The translations under genes were made by a program, and so were the position numbers. Positions 63,800 through 64,000 of a stretch of DNA of 64,000 nucleotides are shown piece by piece (position 1 is the first letter of the stretch; each line of letters begins with the position of its first letter). The stretch comes from Tenacibaculum sp. 190130A14a. Its GTDB lineage: Bacteria > Bacteroidota > Bacteroidia > Flavobacteriales > Flavobacteriaceae. The notes under the pieces were generated by a model. The model ran no database searches and was not told the DNA's origin. It saw only the letters and a program-made list of their open reading frames with translations. The stretch is taken from positions 2,790,001 through 2,854,000 of the forward strand of contig NZ_OZ040189.1 in the NCBI RefSeq assembly GCF_964048965.1. The letters are read 5' to 3'.

Positions 63800-64000
63800 A
63801 TGGATTTTTTAAAAAATTTTGTATATAACTTTCACCAGGTTTCAAATCCTTCTTTAAAAGAATTTGAACATATAGTAACGGAAAAAAGTTTTAAAAAAGG
63901 CCATACTTTGGTTAAAATAGGTGAAATCTCAAAAAACTTTTACATTTTAAAAGAAGGAATTATAAGATCTTTTTTAGTTGATGATAAAGGTAAAGAACAC
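63800..64000 (+). CDS. Crp/Fnr-family regulator, 3' end outside window
   Basis: Sixty-seven codons are visible. The product starts MDFLKNFVYNFHQV and continues with FKKGHTLVKIGEISKNFYILKEGIIRSFLVDDKGKEH-like residues, aligning with the beta roll of the gene just upstream (KGEII, FFLVKEGIV, DSKGKKV). It is therefore a tandem paralogue cut by the window edge. It has its own candidate promoter and operator in the 79-bp gap before it. Confidence 0.85.
   Translation, partial: MDFLKNFVYNFHQVSNPSLKEFEHIVTEKSFKKGHTLVKIGEISKNFYILKEGIIRSFLVDDKGKEH

Overview
The window comes from a low-GC Bacteroidetes chromosome, most likely a marine Flavobacteriaceae species (Tenacibaculum-like, by inference). Supporting signs are gliding/type IX secretion (T9SS) proteins, promoters of the Bacteroidetes form TTG-N17-23-TAnnTTTG, few Shine-Dalgarno sequences, and the parA-parB-DUF5683-dapB-lepB gene order typical of the phylum.

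Left part (1-13.4 kb). A 5'-truncated unknown gene precedes a small peptide with a double-glycine leader. Next come a membrane fatty-acid hydroxylase/sterol desaturase family protein, a minus-strand trio (GNAT acetyltransferase, YkgJ-type cysteine-cluster protein, lipoprotein), argS, lpdA, two tandem DUF5694 proteins, a LytS/LytR two-component pair and a thioredoxin-fold lipoprotein.

Centre (13.5-51.2 kb, minus strand). A cell-surface adhesin locus fills more than half of the window. In transcription order it holds a secreted CUB/TSP3/DUF11 protein, a small exported protein, a 10,294-residue SprB-like adhesin, a PorP/SprF-family protein and a PorE-like OmpA protein, followed by an intrinsic terminator. 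A separate OmpA lipoprotein lies beyond. The adhesin has a signal peptide, Ig/DUF11-like N-terminal domains, 93 HYR-like repeats, nine 95-residue Ig-like repeats, a long Asp-rich TSP3-type calcium-binding stalk and a type-B gliding C-terminal domain. Of the HYR-like repeats, 91 are identical in amino-acid sequence and exactly 270 bp long. Reading the units one by one shows that DNA variation sits at only six synonymous positions. The order of the resulting haplotypes reveals a hidden higher-order duplication of 29 units (7,830 bp). The leaders of the locus carry inverted repeats and rare G/C homopolymers.

Right part (51.4-64 kb). This holds a cysteine desulfurase, an Smr-domain protein, a low-molecular-weight phosphatase/ArsC-like protein, two tandem PPK2 kinases, an LpxR-like outer-membrane protein, dnaN, then parA, parB, a DUF5683 protein, dapB, lepB and a WbqC-like gene. 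It ends with two tandem Crp/Fnr-family regulators, the second cut by the window edge. I saw no rRNA, tRNA, CRISPR array, insertion sequence or phage gene.
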